64,000 nucleotides of DNA from Crotophaga sulcirostris (lineage: Eukaryota > Chordata > Aves > Cuculiformes > Crotophagidae). Below the pieces are notes generated by a model. That model was not told the origin of the DNA. It searched no databases and saw nothing but the letters and a program-made list of their open reading frames with translations. The stretch's first letter is position 1, and the number at the start of each line of letters is the position of its first letter. Where the stretch lies: the NCBI GenBank assembly GCA_013397455.1, contig VYZB01000238.1, positions 295,319-359,318 of the forward strand, written 5' to 3'. This document shows positions 40,301 to 52,500 of this stretch, one piece after another. Both the position numbers and the translations under genes were made by a program.

Positions 40301-41813
40301 AGAGGTCTGAGGTTACGGGACTGGAGCGATCAGCCCATGGCTTCAGGTGTGTTTGCTTTTCCTCTGGTTGGATTTTATAGCTGTATGGAGCAACAGCCAC
40401 TACAAGAAGCGATAACAAGGTTGGCGAACAGATGACTCGATTACCCCTATCTGGTTTTAATGACAACGAAATAAAATCAATTTTCATTGGCCATGTCTGG
40501 GCAATTGCAGTTGTGCTGATGGAATGTTTCACCTTGGCCTTGGAAATATGGTTGTTGCTGTCTCCAATAAAACAAAAATAAGAAAAACAATTACTGTAAT
40601 AGCGAGTTGGAATACGGGAAGCATGGAGCTGCTGATACAGCACAGAGCAGTTGGAGAGAGAGACGACTCCAAGTGTGAAAGCTGTCTGTACCGCCTCTGG
40701 GCTTTCTGTAGCTGACAGTAGGAGATGTGCACCCTAACGGTGGACTGTAACATTAAATATAATGATGGATAAAACATGTCAGAAGATAAATTGAGCTGTT
40801 TTGAAATCAAACGAGTGAATGGGACATAGTGTATATGGAGACAATTTTAAATATATCATCCAAGTGAAGCAGAAGTCTTGACAAAGAAATAATAATGTAT
40901 TGTTTTAGATGAGGTTATCTGATGCAGCAATTGAGTACTGTGCATAAATCTAACTTGACAAACTTCATATGGCTTGTTTTTCTTTTCTTGCTTGGTTTTT
41001 AGAATGGGCATGGAGTTTTGTCCTTGTGTAAATTTTTGGCTCTATAAAAGTAGGATGGAGGTCTTGCTTAAACAGTGTGCTCCACTTCATCATTTTCTGA
41101 ATGAATTGTAAAGGCAGGTTAATTTGGTGTCTGGATATATAGAAGAGAACGTAAAACTCCTGGTGAGCTGAAGAAGTCATACAGAATCTTACAAATGGCA
41201 AAATAAATTCTCAGGTGCACTAAAAACTGCTCTCTTCTCTAGTGAGGAGAGAAAACCTGTTTCACTGTGTGTTTTCTGTGCTGCTTAATTTTATTTATTT
41301 TGGTGTGATCAAATGCTTGGCACTCCTGCCCACACACAACAATCCATCACTTCCCTCTGCCTCTCTCCCTCCCCCTGTGGTCTGTGCTTCAGTGGCTGTA
41401 ATATACTTGTCTACAATTGTCGAAAAGCTTCCCTGGCAATAAAATCAGGCTTTTGCTTTTCTTCTTCCCTACAGATCTGTTAGATTAAATCTTCAATACG
41501 CTTTGATTAGAATATATTCCAGTTGAAATAGGCTCCTTCTCCCCCAGAAGGAGGATTCATAGGGGTTTTGTCCTGTTTAACCAGAGGGAACCATGAGGGA
41601 AAGGAGAGATGTGAGGAAGGAGAAAGGAGAAAAACCTGCTAAAACGTGGGGCCCTTTGCCTGGCACAGCAACCATCGCTCCCTGCACAGTCAGGGCACGC
41701 AAGGGACTGGGGAACAGCTCCCTCTAATATCCACGTCCATGTGTGCAGCTGGAAGCTTTCTAGCTTTTAAAGAAATACTGCTTTTTAAGCCCTTCATCTC
41801 CCCATGCAGATGG

Positions 41814-41829
41814 TGGTGGTGGTAGTAGT
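41814..41829 (+). repeat. Short (TGG/TAG)n trinucleotide run
   Basis: A tggtggtggtagtagtg run within the probable leader. It is short and imperfect. Confidence 0.7.
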
Positions 41830-41928
41830 GAATGACACAGCTTTGCTGGATGACACGGAGCTGATCTCTGCATCAGCCAAGAGGAATTAAGCTTTGTCAC
41901 TCCCCGCCGGGGCTACCTTTCGCCTGGT

Positions 41929-41985
41929 ATGTGCGGGAGGAGGAATTCACAGGCTTCTGCTGCATTCACCCGAGCAGAGCCCTGA
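41929..41985 (+). other. Upstream ORF in the GRIP1 leader, 18 codons
   Basis: An ATG at 41929 opens an 18-codon frame ending at TGA 41983-41985, 32 bases before the main initiator and in a different frame. Its context has G at -3, moderate by the Kozak rule. If the transcript starts upstream of it, this uORF could lower GRIP1 translation. The same bases (ggtatgtg) also resemble a splice donor. Confidence 0.45.
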
Positions 41986-42017
41986 GCGCGCTTTGCCAGG
42001 GGAGGCAGGCAGCAAGA

Positions 42018-42072
42018 ATGATAGCTGTCTCTTTTAAATGCCGCTGTCAAATCCTGAGGAGACTTGCTAAAG
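42018..42072 (+). CDS. GRIP1: First coding exon of GRIP1 (partial CDS)
   Basis: GRIP1 is a neuronal scaffold with seven PDZ domains; it binds AMPA-receptor GluA2/3 C-termini, ephrins and kinesin and works in synaptic trafficking, and is also needed for epithelial adhesion with FRAS1. The exon encodes the 18 residues MIAVSFKCRCQILRRLAK plus the first base of the next codon, then a donor ggtaacg. Mammalian GRIP1 of the long N-terminal form begins, as I recall it, MIAVSFKCRCQILRRLTKD; the split G fits the following Asp codon. The only difference is Thr17 to Ala. The ATG has A at -3 and an in-frame stop 52 codons upstream. All PDZ-coding exons lie outside the window. A chance match over 17 residues with a correctly phased donor is very unlikely, but the name rests on memory of the protein. 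Confidence 0.85.
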
Positions 42073-42078
42073 GTAACG
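42073..42078 (+). other. Splice donor after GRIP1 first coding exon
   Basis: aaag|gtaacg: an obligatory GT with A at +3, leaving phase 1 (one base of the Asp codon in this exon). The position agrees with the K-D junction of the known protein. Confidence 0.8.
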
Positions 42079-44787
42079 TGCTTTCCTTCTTATTTATTTT
42101 GGGGCTTCGTTGCAGCCTTCCGGAGACACAGCCTGATGATTTTACTTTTAAATATGACTGTACTTCCAATTTACTGTTGGGCAACAAAGAACTCTGAACA
42201 CAGAAAGGTGTAGGAGCTCTTACAGTTAAAATCCTTACGTGTCCCATGCTGTGCTTCTGCTAGAAGGATAGGTTCCTGTTTTCTTTTTCTTTTTTTTTAT
42301 TGCTAAAAGAACAATTTTTTTTTAAGTGAAGTGCTAAAGTTCTTGTGGGGTATAATTGTTTTGTATTTCTGCGAACCGCTCAGAGGAATCCCTCCTGGGT
42401 CACTGCATGCTCTGCCTTTCTGGGAACAACTGCTAGGGATGTTCAGGACCTATATCCAGGATGAGTTTCTGTTTAATGCTTTTCTGTCTGTGCTTTAGAT
42501 GCCAAAGACTGTTGTCTGTGATGAAGTACGGATAGCAGTGTGTGGTTTTTCAGGGCTGCAGTCGCATGTTACACTTGTGAAGTTAATTTGCCTGTTAGAG
42601 CAGTGTGCATTTTGTGTTCCTGTAAATCTTTATAGTCTCTGTTTTTATCCCTCAGAACTTTAAAATACTATTTATATCTTACTCTGAGTCCTGTGTGATT
42701 ATTAAAGCAGCTATGTGAAAACCTGTCTGGATAAGACACCTTCCCTCTTCAGAAATGAACATATCTTAGTTTCTAAAAATAACTTAATTTTTTTTAAAAG
42801 AATCGGTTATATCTGATAATTTTTCTTTCTCTGTGTAAAAGATTTGGGATTTTGGCTTGTTTTTTCGATGGAAACTTCTGACGTTATAGTAGCATTATGT
42901 GTGTGCAAATAAGAAGCTTCTGGTTTTTAGCCTGGGTGCTGTGAATCGCTTAATGGCCATTACTATGCAGCTGGAAACACATCTATATGTGAATGAAACT
43001 GTTTGTATCAGCCTGGCTTGGAAAATCAGAAATCTTTGATTATTAGTCAGTGTAGCTCAAAATCAATTAGTATTTTATTTCGTGGAAGCATGAAAGAGTA
43101 AAATGCTAATATAATGAGGTCAGTAATGGGAAAAGAGAAGAATATCAGAATCAAACTTATATAATGCATTTTCCTGTTCTTTAGATTGCTGTGTGGGGCC
43201 ACGTAGTTCAAAACATATGAACTCAAATATTTGTTAATCATCCCCTCTTCTGTAGAATTGGTTTTCAGATTTGTACTGGGTAATGCCTGTTTTTCTCATG
43301 TGTAACATGTTTCTATTTTGGTAGCTCTATTACACATTTATCAGGTTAGAAGTCAGAATTTTCTCTTACACTCGTTTGAGTAGAGGAACCTTTTTGTCTG
43401 CTGATGTGTTTATAAGACAGATCTGGACACTAATTTAGTCTCTCACTGATGAGAGTTGTTGTTTCCCTTAAATACAGTTTCCCTGGGAAAAATCAATATT
43501 CTTATACATCATAGCAATCTTAATTCTTTCACACTTCCATCATTCAATAGAACTCAGACTCATGTTTTTTCTCCTTTGAAATAATTTTAACTTCCTTTGA
43601 GGCTCCTTGCTCCTCCCATTCCCTCCCAATAGGAACTGACACCATGCTATTGATTTTTTGCATTAAAGAAGCGTGCCTTATGCTTGTCTTACTATTACCA
43701 ATCCTGTAAGCCTTATGTATGCTGGACTGGAGTTGCTGTCCTAATTGACAGGCTCCTGAAGTGTCACCATTTTGAGTAAAATCTTTGTTCTTTTACCTAA
43801 CCCTCTGCCTTTCATGGCCTTGGTTTATACGACTCAGGCACCAGTTATGGACTGGTCAACATGATCCAGCTTGCTGAGGACAGGAGTGGACCTTCACGCT
43901 GTTCGTGTGGAGAGGACTCTTGCCTCCAGCTGACAGTCTCCAGCTGCTGCATCAGCTGGGAGATTCCCTCCTCTTCTAGCTTGCTAGTCCTGGGGTTTGG
44001 TGCTTTCATTGAACTCCTTTGCTCCGAAAGCAATTTTCCTTGCTTTAATACTTTTCCCCAGCCTATCTCTTCTAGGGTCTTTTTCTCCTGCAGTTAATCC
44101 TGTACCTTTATTCAGTTCCTCAAAATAATTTGCTATCATTCAGGCCATGGTGAGAAGAAATTGGTACGATGCACCCTTGATTACAGTTTTGTGTTTTTAA
44201 TAAATAATACACGTGCACTTAGCCGTACATCAAAAAGTGGAAATATCTGCTTTCCTTTATTTATGTTTGTCATTTTTCATGCCTGTCCTGACAAAGTAAG
44301 CTTGTAACATCATTTCCTGTTCTTTCAGATAAGGATGTAAACAGAAATGCCTCATGTGGGCAACTGGAGACTTCTCCAAAAGCAATACTTCCCAGGAGGG
44401 AGATGTTCAAGCAATATTGTGTTTTACAACAATTACACTTCCTTCTTCCTGTGCTTCATCTTAACCTTTCAAGGCAAAAAGCAGAGCTGTGTCTCTTTGT
44501 ATTGCTACTTATGCTTAGTTTGTCCTTTAAAATTTTTTGGCAGGAGAATCTTCAAGTGTTTTGAGCAAATTTCAAGGCAAAAATACCACATAGTTGTGGG
44601 CATGTGCTCCAAAACCTCATCAGTGACCCACCGCTCCTCTTCCTTCCTGTAGCCATGAGTCAGACACCACAGCATGACAACCCGTACCGATCTTGCGCTC
44701 AACTCCAGGCCATCTCCAGATGGGAGCATTGGCCTCTTTGTGTCTTCTACCTCAAACTTGCACCAGTTGTAGGACACAGGCACAACT
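42079..44787 (+). other. Intron sequence, nothing else recognised
   Basis: Start of the presumed GRIP1 intron. No further exon or transposon recognised; ORFs are at most 101 codons. A pyrimidine-rich acceptor-like ttctttcag ends at about 44329, but what follows does not match GRIP1. Confidence 0.55.
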
Positions 44788-44856
44788 GTAGAATCACAGA
44801 ATGGCTTGGGTTGGAAGGGACATTCAAAGATTGTCTAGTCCAATCTCCCTCCCCCC
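44788..44856 (-). mobile_element. Short CR1 3' end
   Basis: It starts with the reverse complement of the CR1 terminal repeat (gtagaatcacagaatgg), then ggttggaagggacat and gattgtctagtccaat. Similarity stops within about 70 bases, so this is a heavily truncated insertion. The 167-codon frame at 44604-45107 across it looks like chance. Confidence 0.85.
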
Positions 44857-47800
44857 AGATCCTCCTTCACTGCTGCCCCTGGCCCATACTCTCCTCCCAT
44901 GCTGTATTGCCTCTCTGGGTCCAAGGGCCACTGCATCTGCTGAGGCTGCTGTACACCAAGTCTTCTTCCATATTTCCACTTTATCAGCTACCTCCTTTTT
45001 GGGCAAAATGTGTGGCAAACAGGAAGTGCACAATAATTATTCATGCAGGAAATTTTAAATACTATAAGATTAGTTTCCTTAATGTGTATTACACTTCAGT
45101 TTTGTGAGTCCTTGTTTTCAAGGTCAGTACATTTTCAGGAATCAAACTGCATGTTACCAAGCTTAGCCGAAGCTCTGTGCTTGTGTCCATTAACAAGCAA
45201 CCATGGAAGAAAAGTATTATTTTATTTCGTTATGCAATTTGCAAGAAGGATGCTCTGTGAGACTGTTGTCTTATAAGGGCTGAGACATGATTTGAATTTG
45301 GATCTAGTCTATCTACTTAAGAACCCCCCAAAATTTCTGGTTTCTACACCAGTATGGTGTGTCTACATTATTTTTAGTGACTTTTTTTTTTAATAGCAGT
45401 TAAAATGTTTATGGTGGCTGGGAGATTTCTTTTGTACATAAATCTCTCGTGCTTTTACCTTTGAGCTGAAATATTGCTGGCTCAGTCTCTTTTTAGTTGT
45501 GATTATTGATATATATTTGTAGAGATGTGTATATATGTTTTAAGCAATGTTGGAAGTGGGTAAGCAGTTCTGAAAAGACAAAAGGTATTTTCTCTACCAC
45601 ATTAGCTATTAAAATTTACACTCAGAAAAGGTCTTTTAAAAATTTATATATTCTTTTATTTTTTTATCACTTTCCTATCCCCAAAGAGCAAGGTAAGCCA
45701 AAAGCTATATTAAGAATCTGAAGTAGTAGCCATTTTTGTAGTTCTGCTTGTGAGAAAACCCAGGCTCGAAGAGAATGGAAACTTATATTTGGACCAGTTG
45801 AACATAAAGAAATGCCACATTTGAAGCTGTAAGCACAACCACAAATCTCTTTCTACAGCTGCTTGCATTGTAGAATTTTTTTTGTGCGGCAATGAAATAC
45901 TAGTTTTTTTTCCCCCAAAATTTATTTCTGTAAGTTCTGGGGCACTGAATGTTGTGCTGCGCATACCAAAGAGCCTGTGGTAGTCGCGTTGAATACACAT
46001 GCTAAATCAAAATCACACAATTTACAAGAATTGTGTGAATGTATAACAGTATAGTATGATAGAAAAGTTGCTGAAATGTTTAAGCTGATCAGGTTTACAG
46101 CTAAATTAGCCACTTTATAGTTTAAAAATTGCCTTTCAAGCAGTGCATTTCAGAGCCTTGGCTGTGCTTAATTTATGTATCGACATGTTCGAGTTTTTGT
46201 CCTTTATTAGTCACAAGAACAGGTCTTTTAGGAAGCTGTGTCTAATGCATAACACTGCTTACAGAAATGTGTTGGAGGCAGGAATGCATTTTTTAACATA
46301 CCCAGATCAGTGAAGTTGTTCTGGATATTATTATAATGGAAACAGAATAAAAGCACTCTGATAAAGATGTCAACTGCTGTTGCACAGCACATAGCATAAG
46401 GAGCTGAGCGGTCTGCCTTTCACCCATCAAAGCTTTATAGTGTTTCTTGAGGATAATTTATCACCCACTGCGCATACAGATCCTTTCTGCAGACATAGAT
46501 TTTTATGCTCCCAATATGTTTCCAATACAGTGAGATAAAGCAAGCCTAAAAGGCAGGATGGTGCTCTTGAATTCACAGGATCATCAGTTATCTAAAAATT
46601 GGTTAGGGGCCTAAAGCATCAAAGGATGAATTCTGAATGTGACTGGATGTAGGTTATACTTAGTGTTGTGCACAGGCAACTGCAACAAGAGCAAAACCAG
46701 AATTATTTTTTTTTTTAAAGCATGAAATTAAAATGGTGTTAAGGACTTGGCAAGAAGGCTGTATAGTATTATAAACTTTCCAGTATTCCAGAGAATCAGC
46801 CCAGGTTGTGACAGCAAGTTACCAGCCTTAATGTTATTTTAATAGTAATTCTAATTATGTGGTCTCTTTATGTCATTCTTGCTTATAAAAATACAAGTTT
46901 ATAGTAACAGAACTGAGTCAACAGCTTACTTTGAATGAAGTAAAAATCACAAGTAACGACACCTGTGTAAGGACTTTTGAACATAGGTTAGTTCCTCATC
47001 TTTCTAAAGTTAGTTCTCAGTATTCGGAAAGCTATAAGTGCTATAAATAGGCAGTCAGTGTGGATTTGCTGGCTTTGTGCATTTTGTTGGGATTTTGGAA
47101 ATGTGCTTTGAGGTTTCTCGTACTCAGCGTGTTTATCCAAGTTGTCCAAATTTCTAGGTTTTTTCCACTGTATTTCTAAAAGTGGTGACTTCTGACTCAG
47201 TAAACAAACTGCAGTGAAAGAGTAAAGAGTGGAGACAAAATCTGGAAACTTTTTTCTGCTAGCATGTGGGAACTTCAGGACCACCTCCAGCATTGCAGCC
47301 CTTCCTCAACAATAGCCATTAGCGCATACTTTATGAGAAGATAGGAGAGTCCACAGGAACAAGTCTGTCAGCAAGGGAAGCTTCTGCTTTTAATAATACT
47401 CTTAGCGTTTGTAATAAAGTGAAAAAAAAATATTCCTGTTCCTTGCGGCTTGGATTTGTTTTGTTTGGTTTTTTAGAAAAAAACCCACATATTTTATGAA
47501 GAGACTGTTTGTCAGAAAAGAAGATGAAGCCAGAGTGACCATGACCCTGCCCTGTATCACCCAGCTGGTCTGTGACAGTTTGGAATACAACCCCAGTGTG
47601 CCTAATCCTGTTCTGCACCACCAGTTATCATCCGTTACTGAAATTGGTAGAGACTATGGGAGAGCAGAGGAGTCTGTGTGACGCTTTCCCTTCTAGATAT
47701 TTCTCCCATCTTATCTTTTTTATTTGCACTTAAGAGCGCCTTCAGCCAGGACTGTTTTAAGATTGCTTTGAAATGGTAAGTGCCTGCGTTATGGTCTCAG

Positions 47801-48344
47801 AAGGAGAGGGAGAGAGATTCATTTTTGTTAGAAGATGTTCCTTCTGTAATTGCTGTTTAGGCTTTCTAGTGCCATGTATGTGTAGAACAAAGGAGGCAGA
47901 TTTATTCTATTTAATATTAGCTGTTTGCAGTATTGTCTTTTTATTCAACAGATTTCTTTGAACGCATTGTTGTAAGAAGTAATGAAGAGAGGAGAAAAAA
48001 TTTTCTCTCCTGCAGCAAGCTGATCACAGTTCACAAGTTCAAGCAATATTTCTTCACCACTAATATATTCAAGAACTGGCAAACTCTTTATTAATTATTC
48101 AGGATGATCTAAAGTACAGCAGCATACTAACCAATCTGTGTGGAACTGACAGAAAAAAAAGACATAAAAATGCTTCCCAAATCAAGCATGTGCTACTTAA
48201 AGTAGGAGTGTTGCTGTAGCCGTCATGGTCTGAGAAGGTGTTTGTGGCCAGAGTTTTGCAGATTAATTGTATCTCTTTTAGACAAAGTGATATAATTGCA
48301 TGCAGATGCGTGTAAGATGTGAAAAGAAAGCCACACTCATATTC
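44857..48344 (+). other. Intron sequence, no gene recognised
   Basis: A+T-rich, with poly-T and poly-A runs near 45382, 45905 and 46708. No CR1 3' end, LTR or exon recognised. Longest frame 101 codons, minus strand (46988-47293), unassigned. Confidence 0.55.
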
Positions 48345-49543
48345 TGTGCCGGGGTTACAGCGTTGGTGGATAAAGAAAGAGCAATCAATGTCATCTGCCT
48401 GCACCTGTGCAAAGCATTGACACTGTCCTGTATGACATCCTTGTCTCAAAATTGGACAGACATGGATTTGATGGATGGGCTACCTGGTGGATAAGGAATT
48501 GGCTGGATGGTGGCACTCAAAGAGTTGTGGTGAACAGCTCAACTCCAAGTGGAGATCTGTGATGAGTAGTGTTCCTCAAGGGTCTGTGTTGGGACCGGTG
48601 CTGTTTAACATCTTTGTCGCAGATAGAGATGGTGGGATTGAGTGCACCCTCAGCAAGTTTGCCAGTGAAACCAAGCTGTGTTATGTGGTCGATATACTGG
48701 AGGGAAGGGATGCCTTCCGGAGGGACCTTGACAGACTTGAGAGGTGAACCTGTGTGACCCTAATGAAGTTCAACAAGGCCAAGTGCAAGGTCCTACACCT
48801 GGGTGGGGGCAATCCCAAGCACAAATACAGTCTGGATCGGGAACGGATTGAGAGCAGCCCTGAGACTTGGGGGTGCTGGTGGATGAGAAACTCAGCATGA
48901 CCTGGCAGTGTGCACTTGCAGCCCAGAAGCCCAACCATATCTTGAGCTGCATCAAAAAAAGCGTAACCAGCAGGTTGAGGGAGGTGATTCTCCTCCTCTA
49001 CATCATTCTAATGAGACCCCACCTGGAGTACTGCATCCAGCTCTGAGGCCCCCAGCATAAGAAGGGCGTGAATCTGTTGGAGCAAGTCCAGAGGAGGGCC
49101 ACGAAAAGGGTCAGAAAGCTGAAATACCTCCCCTGTGGAGACAGGCTTAGAGAGTTGGGGTTTTAGCTAGGCGAAGAGACGGCTTTGGTGAGATCTTATA
49201 GCAGCCTGCCAGTACCTAAAGGGGGCATACAGGAAGTCTGCAGAGGGACTTTTTACAAGTGCATGCAGTGATAAGACAAGGGGTAATGGCTTTAAACCAA
49301 AAGAGGGTAGATTTAGGTTAGATAAAAGAAATAAATTATTCACTGTGAGGGTGGTGAAACACTGGAACAGGTTGTGCTGGGAAGCTGTGGATGCCCCCTC
49401 CCTGGAAGTGTTCAAGGCCAGGTTGGATGGGGCTTTAAGCAACCTGGTCTAGTGGAAGGTGTCCCTGCTTATAGCAGGGCGGTTGGAACTAGATGGTCTT
49501 TGAGGTCACTTCCAACCAAAACCATCCTCTGATTGTGTGTTTC
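48345..49543 (+). mobile_element. CR1 LINE, 1.2 kb 3' part with ORF2 remnant
   Basis: The longest transposon here. It runs from within the reverse-transcriptase domain of ORF2 through its C-terminus to the 3' UTR and a degenerate terminus (gattgtgtgtttct). Landmarks: gttggtggataaagaaagag at the left, ccccacctggagtactgcat near 49017, tggaacaggttgtgctggga near 49361, then ggttggatggggct and ggttggaactagatgg close to the 3' end. It is 5'-truncated as most CR1 copies are. It sits in the sense orientation inside the presumed GRIP1 intron. Divergence is moderate, clearly less than in the 14 and 30 kb relics. Confidence 0.93.
48351..48747 (+). pseudogene. CR1 ORF2 reverse-transcriptase fragment, broken
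   Basis: Pieces of the RT domain lie in three frames. About 48359-48415 reads [18 protein letters not shown]. After a likely 1-base loss at about 48417 the frame changes and reads [16 protein letters not shown] second likely 1-base loss at about 48543 returns to the frame of 48475-48747, which holds [16 protein letters not shown] (from 48571) and SKFASETKL. The catalytic pair expected as FADD is replaced by FASE (48664-48669), and a TGA at 48745 replaces a Trp. The copy cannot encode an active enzyme. Frame changes were judged against the family consensus from memory. Confidence 0.8.
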
Positions 49544-52500
49544 TATAAAATAATCTACTTCTGGGACAATGTAAAATCCTGTTGGAGCCCCAGCCCTAAA
49601 ATGAGTTCATTTCATTCTCCACTGCTGTGGTGATGCTGACGTGTTTCTGCTGCTGGAATGTCCCATTGGCCTAAGCGGATGAGTCTCTCTGTCAGCACAG
49701 GTCACAGCACCTCTCCGAACAGCTGGAAGTAAATCTACAAAGGGTAACCTCATTTCTGTTGCACTACCTGCATTCCCTGTGGGAGTTTTGCCAACCCAGG
49801 AAGGGGGCTGTTCAGGGGGCATGCAGAGAGGACTGCCCTGAGTGAAGACTATCTCCAAGGGCTAAGCTGAGAACTCAATAAAAAGAAAATCCCAGAGCTG
49901 CAAGCAAAAAGAAATTTTTTCATAAGATTTTTTTTTTCCTCAAGGGAAAATATGATCATTAACTTTGGAAGTATTGTAATTAAAAGTTTTATATTAAAAT
50001 ATTCTAAAATTATTAGGAATATAAATGGATGGGACTTCCTACCATCATCAAATTGAGTTACCACAGTGTTACCAGAGGCACCATGTCGTTCTCTCGCTCT
50101 TCTGAGCATATGAAATTTTAAAGATGCTTCTCTTTATTGTCTCCATTCTTCTTTTCGGGTTTTGCTTTAGAGCATCACTCCTCTAACAGTTAGGAAACTT
50201 TTAAGACTCTGTCTTCAGCATATTCAGCCCTGGGTAAAGGTTAAAGCTTCAGCCCAGGAAGTTGTTATTACAGAGAAAGGAGAAGTATTATATAAGTCTC
50301 CTCTGCAACCTCTGTAGCTTGAACAGCTTTGTGAATGATTCTTTTAGTGGCAAAGGAATCTTCCCTGAAAATGTATTGGGGCAGAAAAGTTACTTCAGAT
50401 TGGACTGATGATAAAGATGCATAGACTAGGCATATTTTTTAATAGAAAAAGTGATATTAGAATTAGCATCTCATTTGACAGTCTTACTTTGTCTTAGCGT
50501 CTTAGTGGTGACTCAAGAAAGATGTTCAGCAAAGAAATGCCAGCTAGTCAAGTGACTGAATTACCATAGTGCATTGGTAAATGTCACCAATAAAATACAG
50601 TTTAAATCCACAACACTCTCAAGGAAACATTTATGCTTTTAATGAACTAGAATTTGACAGCTCTGTCTGGCTGAAGAAATTGTTTCCGGCATTTAGATTT
50701 AGATCCAGCATGTGTTGTGACCTGTCAGAGACCAGTGCGGCTTTGCAAAGATATTATGGGCACGTTCATACATTCTCAGCTTTATTGCAAGCCAGTCATG
50801 AATAACAAAGATGAAATTTCTCACCACATTATGAGGCTAAAGTTTGATATATCATTGCTTCCTACCTAGCAGTCAAAAAAAGGAGGGCGCTTTTTCAGTA
50901 TTTAAGTTTTCCAGTGACAGGGTGGATGTTTTTTGCCTTTAGTGGCATGCTTGTGTCTGTGTATGTAGAAATTTTTGTAGACGTAAAATATTTTGATGTT
51001 GTTGCACCTGGTCAGGACTCCCAGTTTGCTGAGTCTAAGCATAAATTATCATAGTTCTTGTTCCACTGAGCTAAAAGCAGTTAGTAATTTAGAGAAAACA
51101 TGACAAGCTAAGCAAATATATGAGTGGTTCTTTTTTTACTAGACAAAAAATCCTTGGAAGTAAAATAAATTGCTTGCTTCAAAAAGAAACAAACATAAAT
51201 GTTGGAATTAATAGCTGGTTTCTCAAAGAATGAGAAGCAACAGAGGAAAAAGGGATTCTGTGTTAAGTTTTCTTTAACCATTTTTTAAAAATGGCACAGA
51301 AGTGCAGTGTTGATGAGGGAGTTCCTTGGGAAGTTTAGCAGTCCAGAAGACTGTCTAGTTGCATCTCATCTCCATTTTCAGTGTGGAACTGTGTAACACA
51401 GTGATAAATGTGCCTGATGATCCCATTTAGACGACATTATGGAGCTCCCAAGGCAGCAGGGAGCCCTTCCAATCACTGGCAAGAACAAGTGGAAGGCAGG
51501 TTGTGCCTTAGGAAGCATTTAAGCTCCCTTCGTAGAAGAATACAGTTCCTTTCTTCTGTTCTGCTATTGAGAACCATGTCACAATGGTTCGGGCAAGGCC
51601 ACCAAACCACCAGCAGCTGGAGTTCCTGTGAAAGCAAGTCTGAAAGCCACCTCTTATGCACATATGCTATGTAATATTGAGAAGCAGCTGCTCTGTGTTG
51701 GCTGACAGCTGCATTGAGGTAGTAACTTTAGCCCCAGGGATTAAAACTGACTTCTCTTTTGTTGCATCTGTGGTAGCAGCACAGTGTGGAGATCTCGTTT
51801 GTCCAGCATAACAGAAAAATCTACAGCCACTTTTCACTTAGTCCCTACAGAAATGTGAGTAATTTTTCTGGTCACAGTATAAACTCTGCCTTTTCTTCAT
51901 GGGATTCATATCCTCATTATTTACCCAGGCAGAGAGTTTGGAGTGATTGGGCTGGTATGTGGTATACTCAGTACTGAGCTTTGAAGCTGTCTTTAGGATT
52001 TCAGATCTCCATTTAACCATAAGTCAAATGGTATTTAACAGTTGTAGCCAAGTCTGTTCAGACCTGCTTTGTTCCATGCTACTGTGTGTTTTGTTATTGG
52101 TTTATTTATTTCCCTGACTGCCAAAAGAAATGCCTCTACTTTTGCAAATGAGTAGCTGGGTAGAGTATTCAGGCTATTTCTTTTTTTCCCAGTGGATTAG
52201 GGAACTGACTTCCAAACTTTTTGCTGATTTCTACCATTGGGCAGTAGGGGAGGTCAAACCTTCTTGAATGGGAATTGGCCACGCGGGCTATATAGTGTTC
52301 TAAAGTGGTTTATTTGTTGTGGCTGTACATGCATCACAGTTTGAGAGCTCTAGGTCAGTGTGCTGAGTCACTAGTTCAGTTTGTCAGGGGTTCAAGTGAT
52401 GCCATGGGTAGCAAAAAAGTAAAAAAAGGTGATTTAAGTGCATCTGTGGAACACCAGGTATGTGTAAGTGATTTAGAAGTTACTTTCACAGTGTCTTCTC

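Larger units (their letters stand above)
30501..41639. other. Non-coding stretch upstream of the GRIP1 leader
   Basis: No exon or recent transposon recognised. It contains simple A+T repeats, a single N at 32311, a small perfect hairpin at 34363-34380 with a possible tRNA-derived SINE head beside it, and a very A+T-rich tract at 36290-36400. The longest frame (125 codons, minus, 40266-40643) is unrecognised and looks like chance. Confidence 0.5.
41640..42017 (+). promoter_or_regulatory. GRIP1: Probable GRIP1 5' leader / promoter-proximal region
   Basis: This segment has more G+C than the flanks and a few CpGs (around 41905-41925 and 41970-41990), but it is not a strong CpG island. I see no clear TATA box and cannot place the transcription start. 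An in-frame TGA at 41862-41864 closes the reading frame upstream, so the initiator at 42018 is the first in-frame ATG. ATGs in other frames occur, including one that opens a short upstream ORF. The pyrimidine-rich run ending in cag at 41809 could be a splice acceptor if an upstream non-coding exon exists; otherwise the leader is continuous. Assignment rests on the adjacent coding exon. Confidence 0.5.

Noticed and set aside
40266..40643. 125-codon minus-strand ORF
   Set aside because: No motif or splice context. It overlaps other short frames on both strands, as expected by chance.
41931..42017. N-terminal extension of the GRIP1 exon from 41931
   Set aside because: The codon at 41931 is GTG, not ATG, and no in-frame ATG lies between the stop at 41862 and 42018.
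44310..44400. Acceptor-like tract before 44330 as GRIP1 exon 2
   Set aside because: The downstream codons do not match the expected Asp-Glu-Ser-Pro continuation of GRIP1.
44604..45107. 167-codon + strand ORF
   Set aside because: It crosses the reverse complement of a CR1 3' end and has no recognisable domain, so it is a chance frame.
48681..48955. Minus-strand ORFs of 61-85 codons
   Set aside because: Shadows of the CR1 ORF2 on the other strand.
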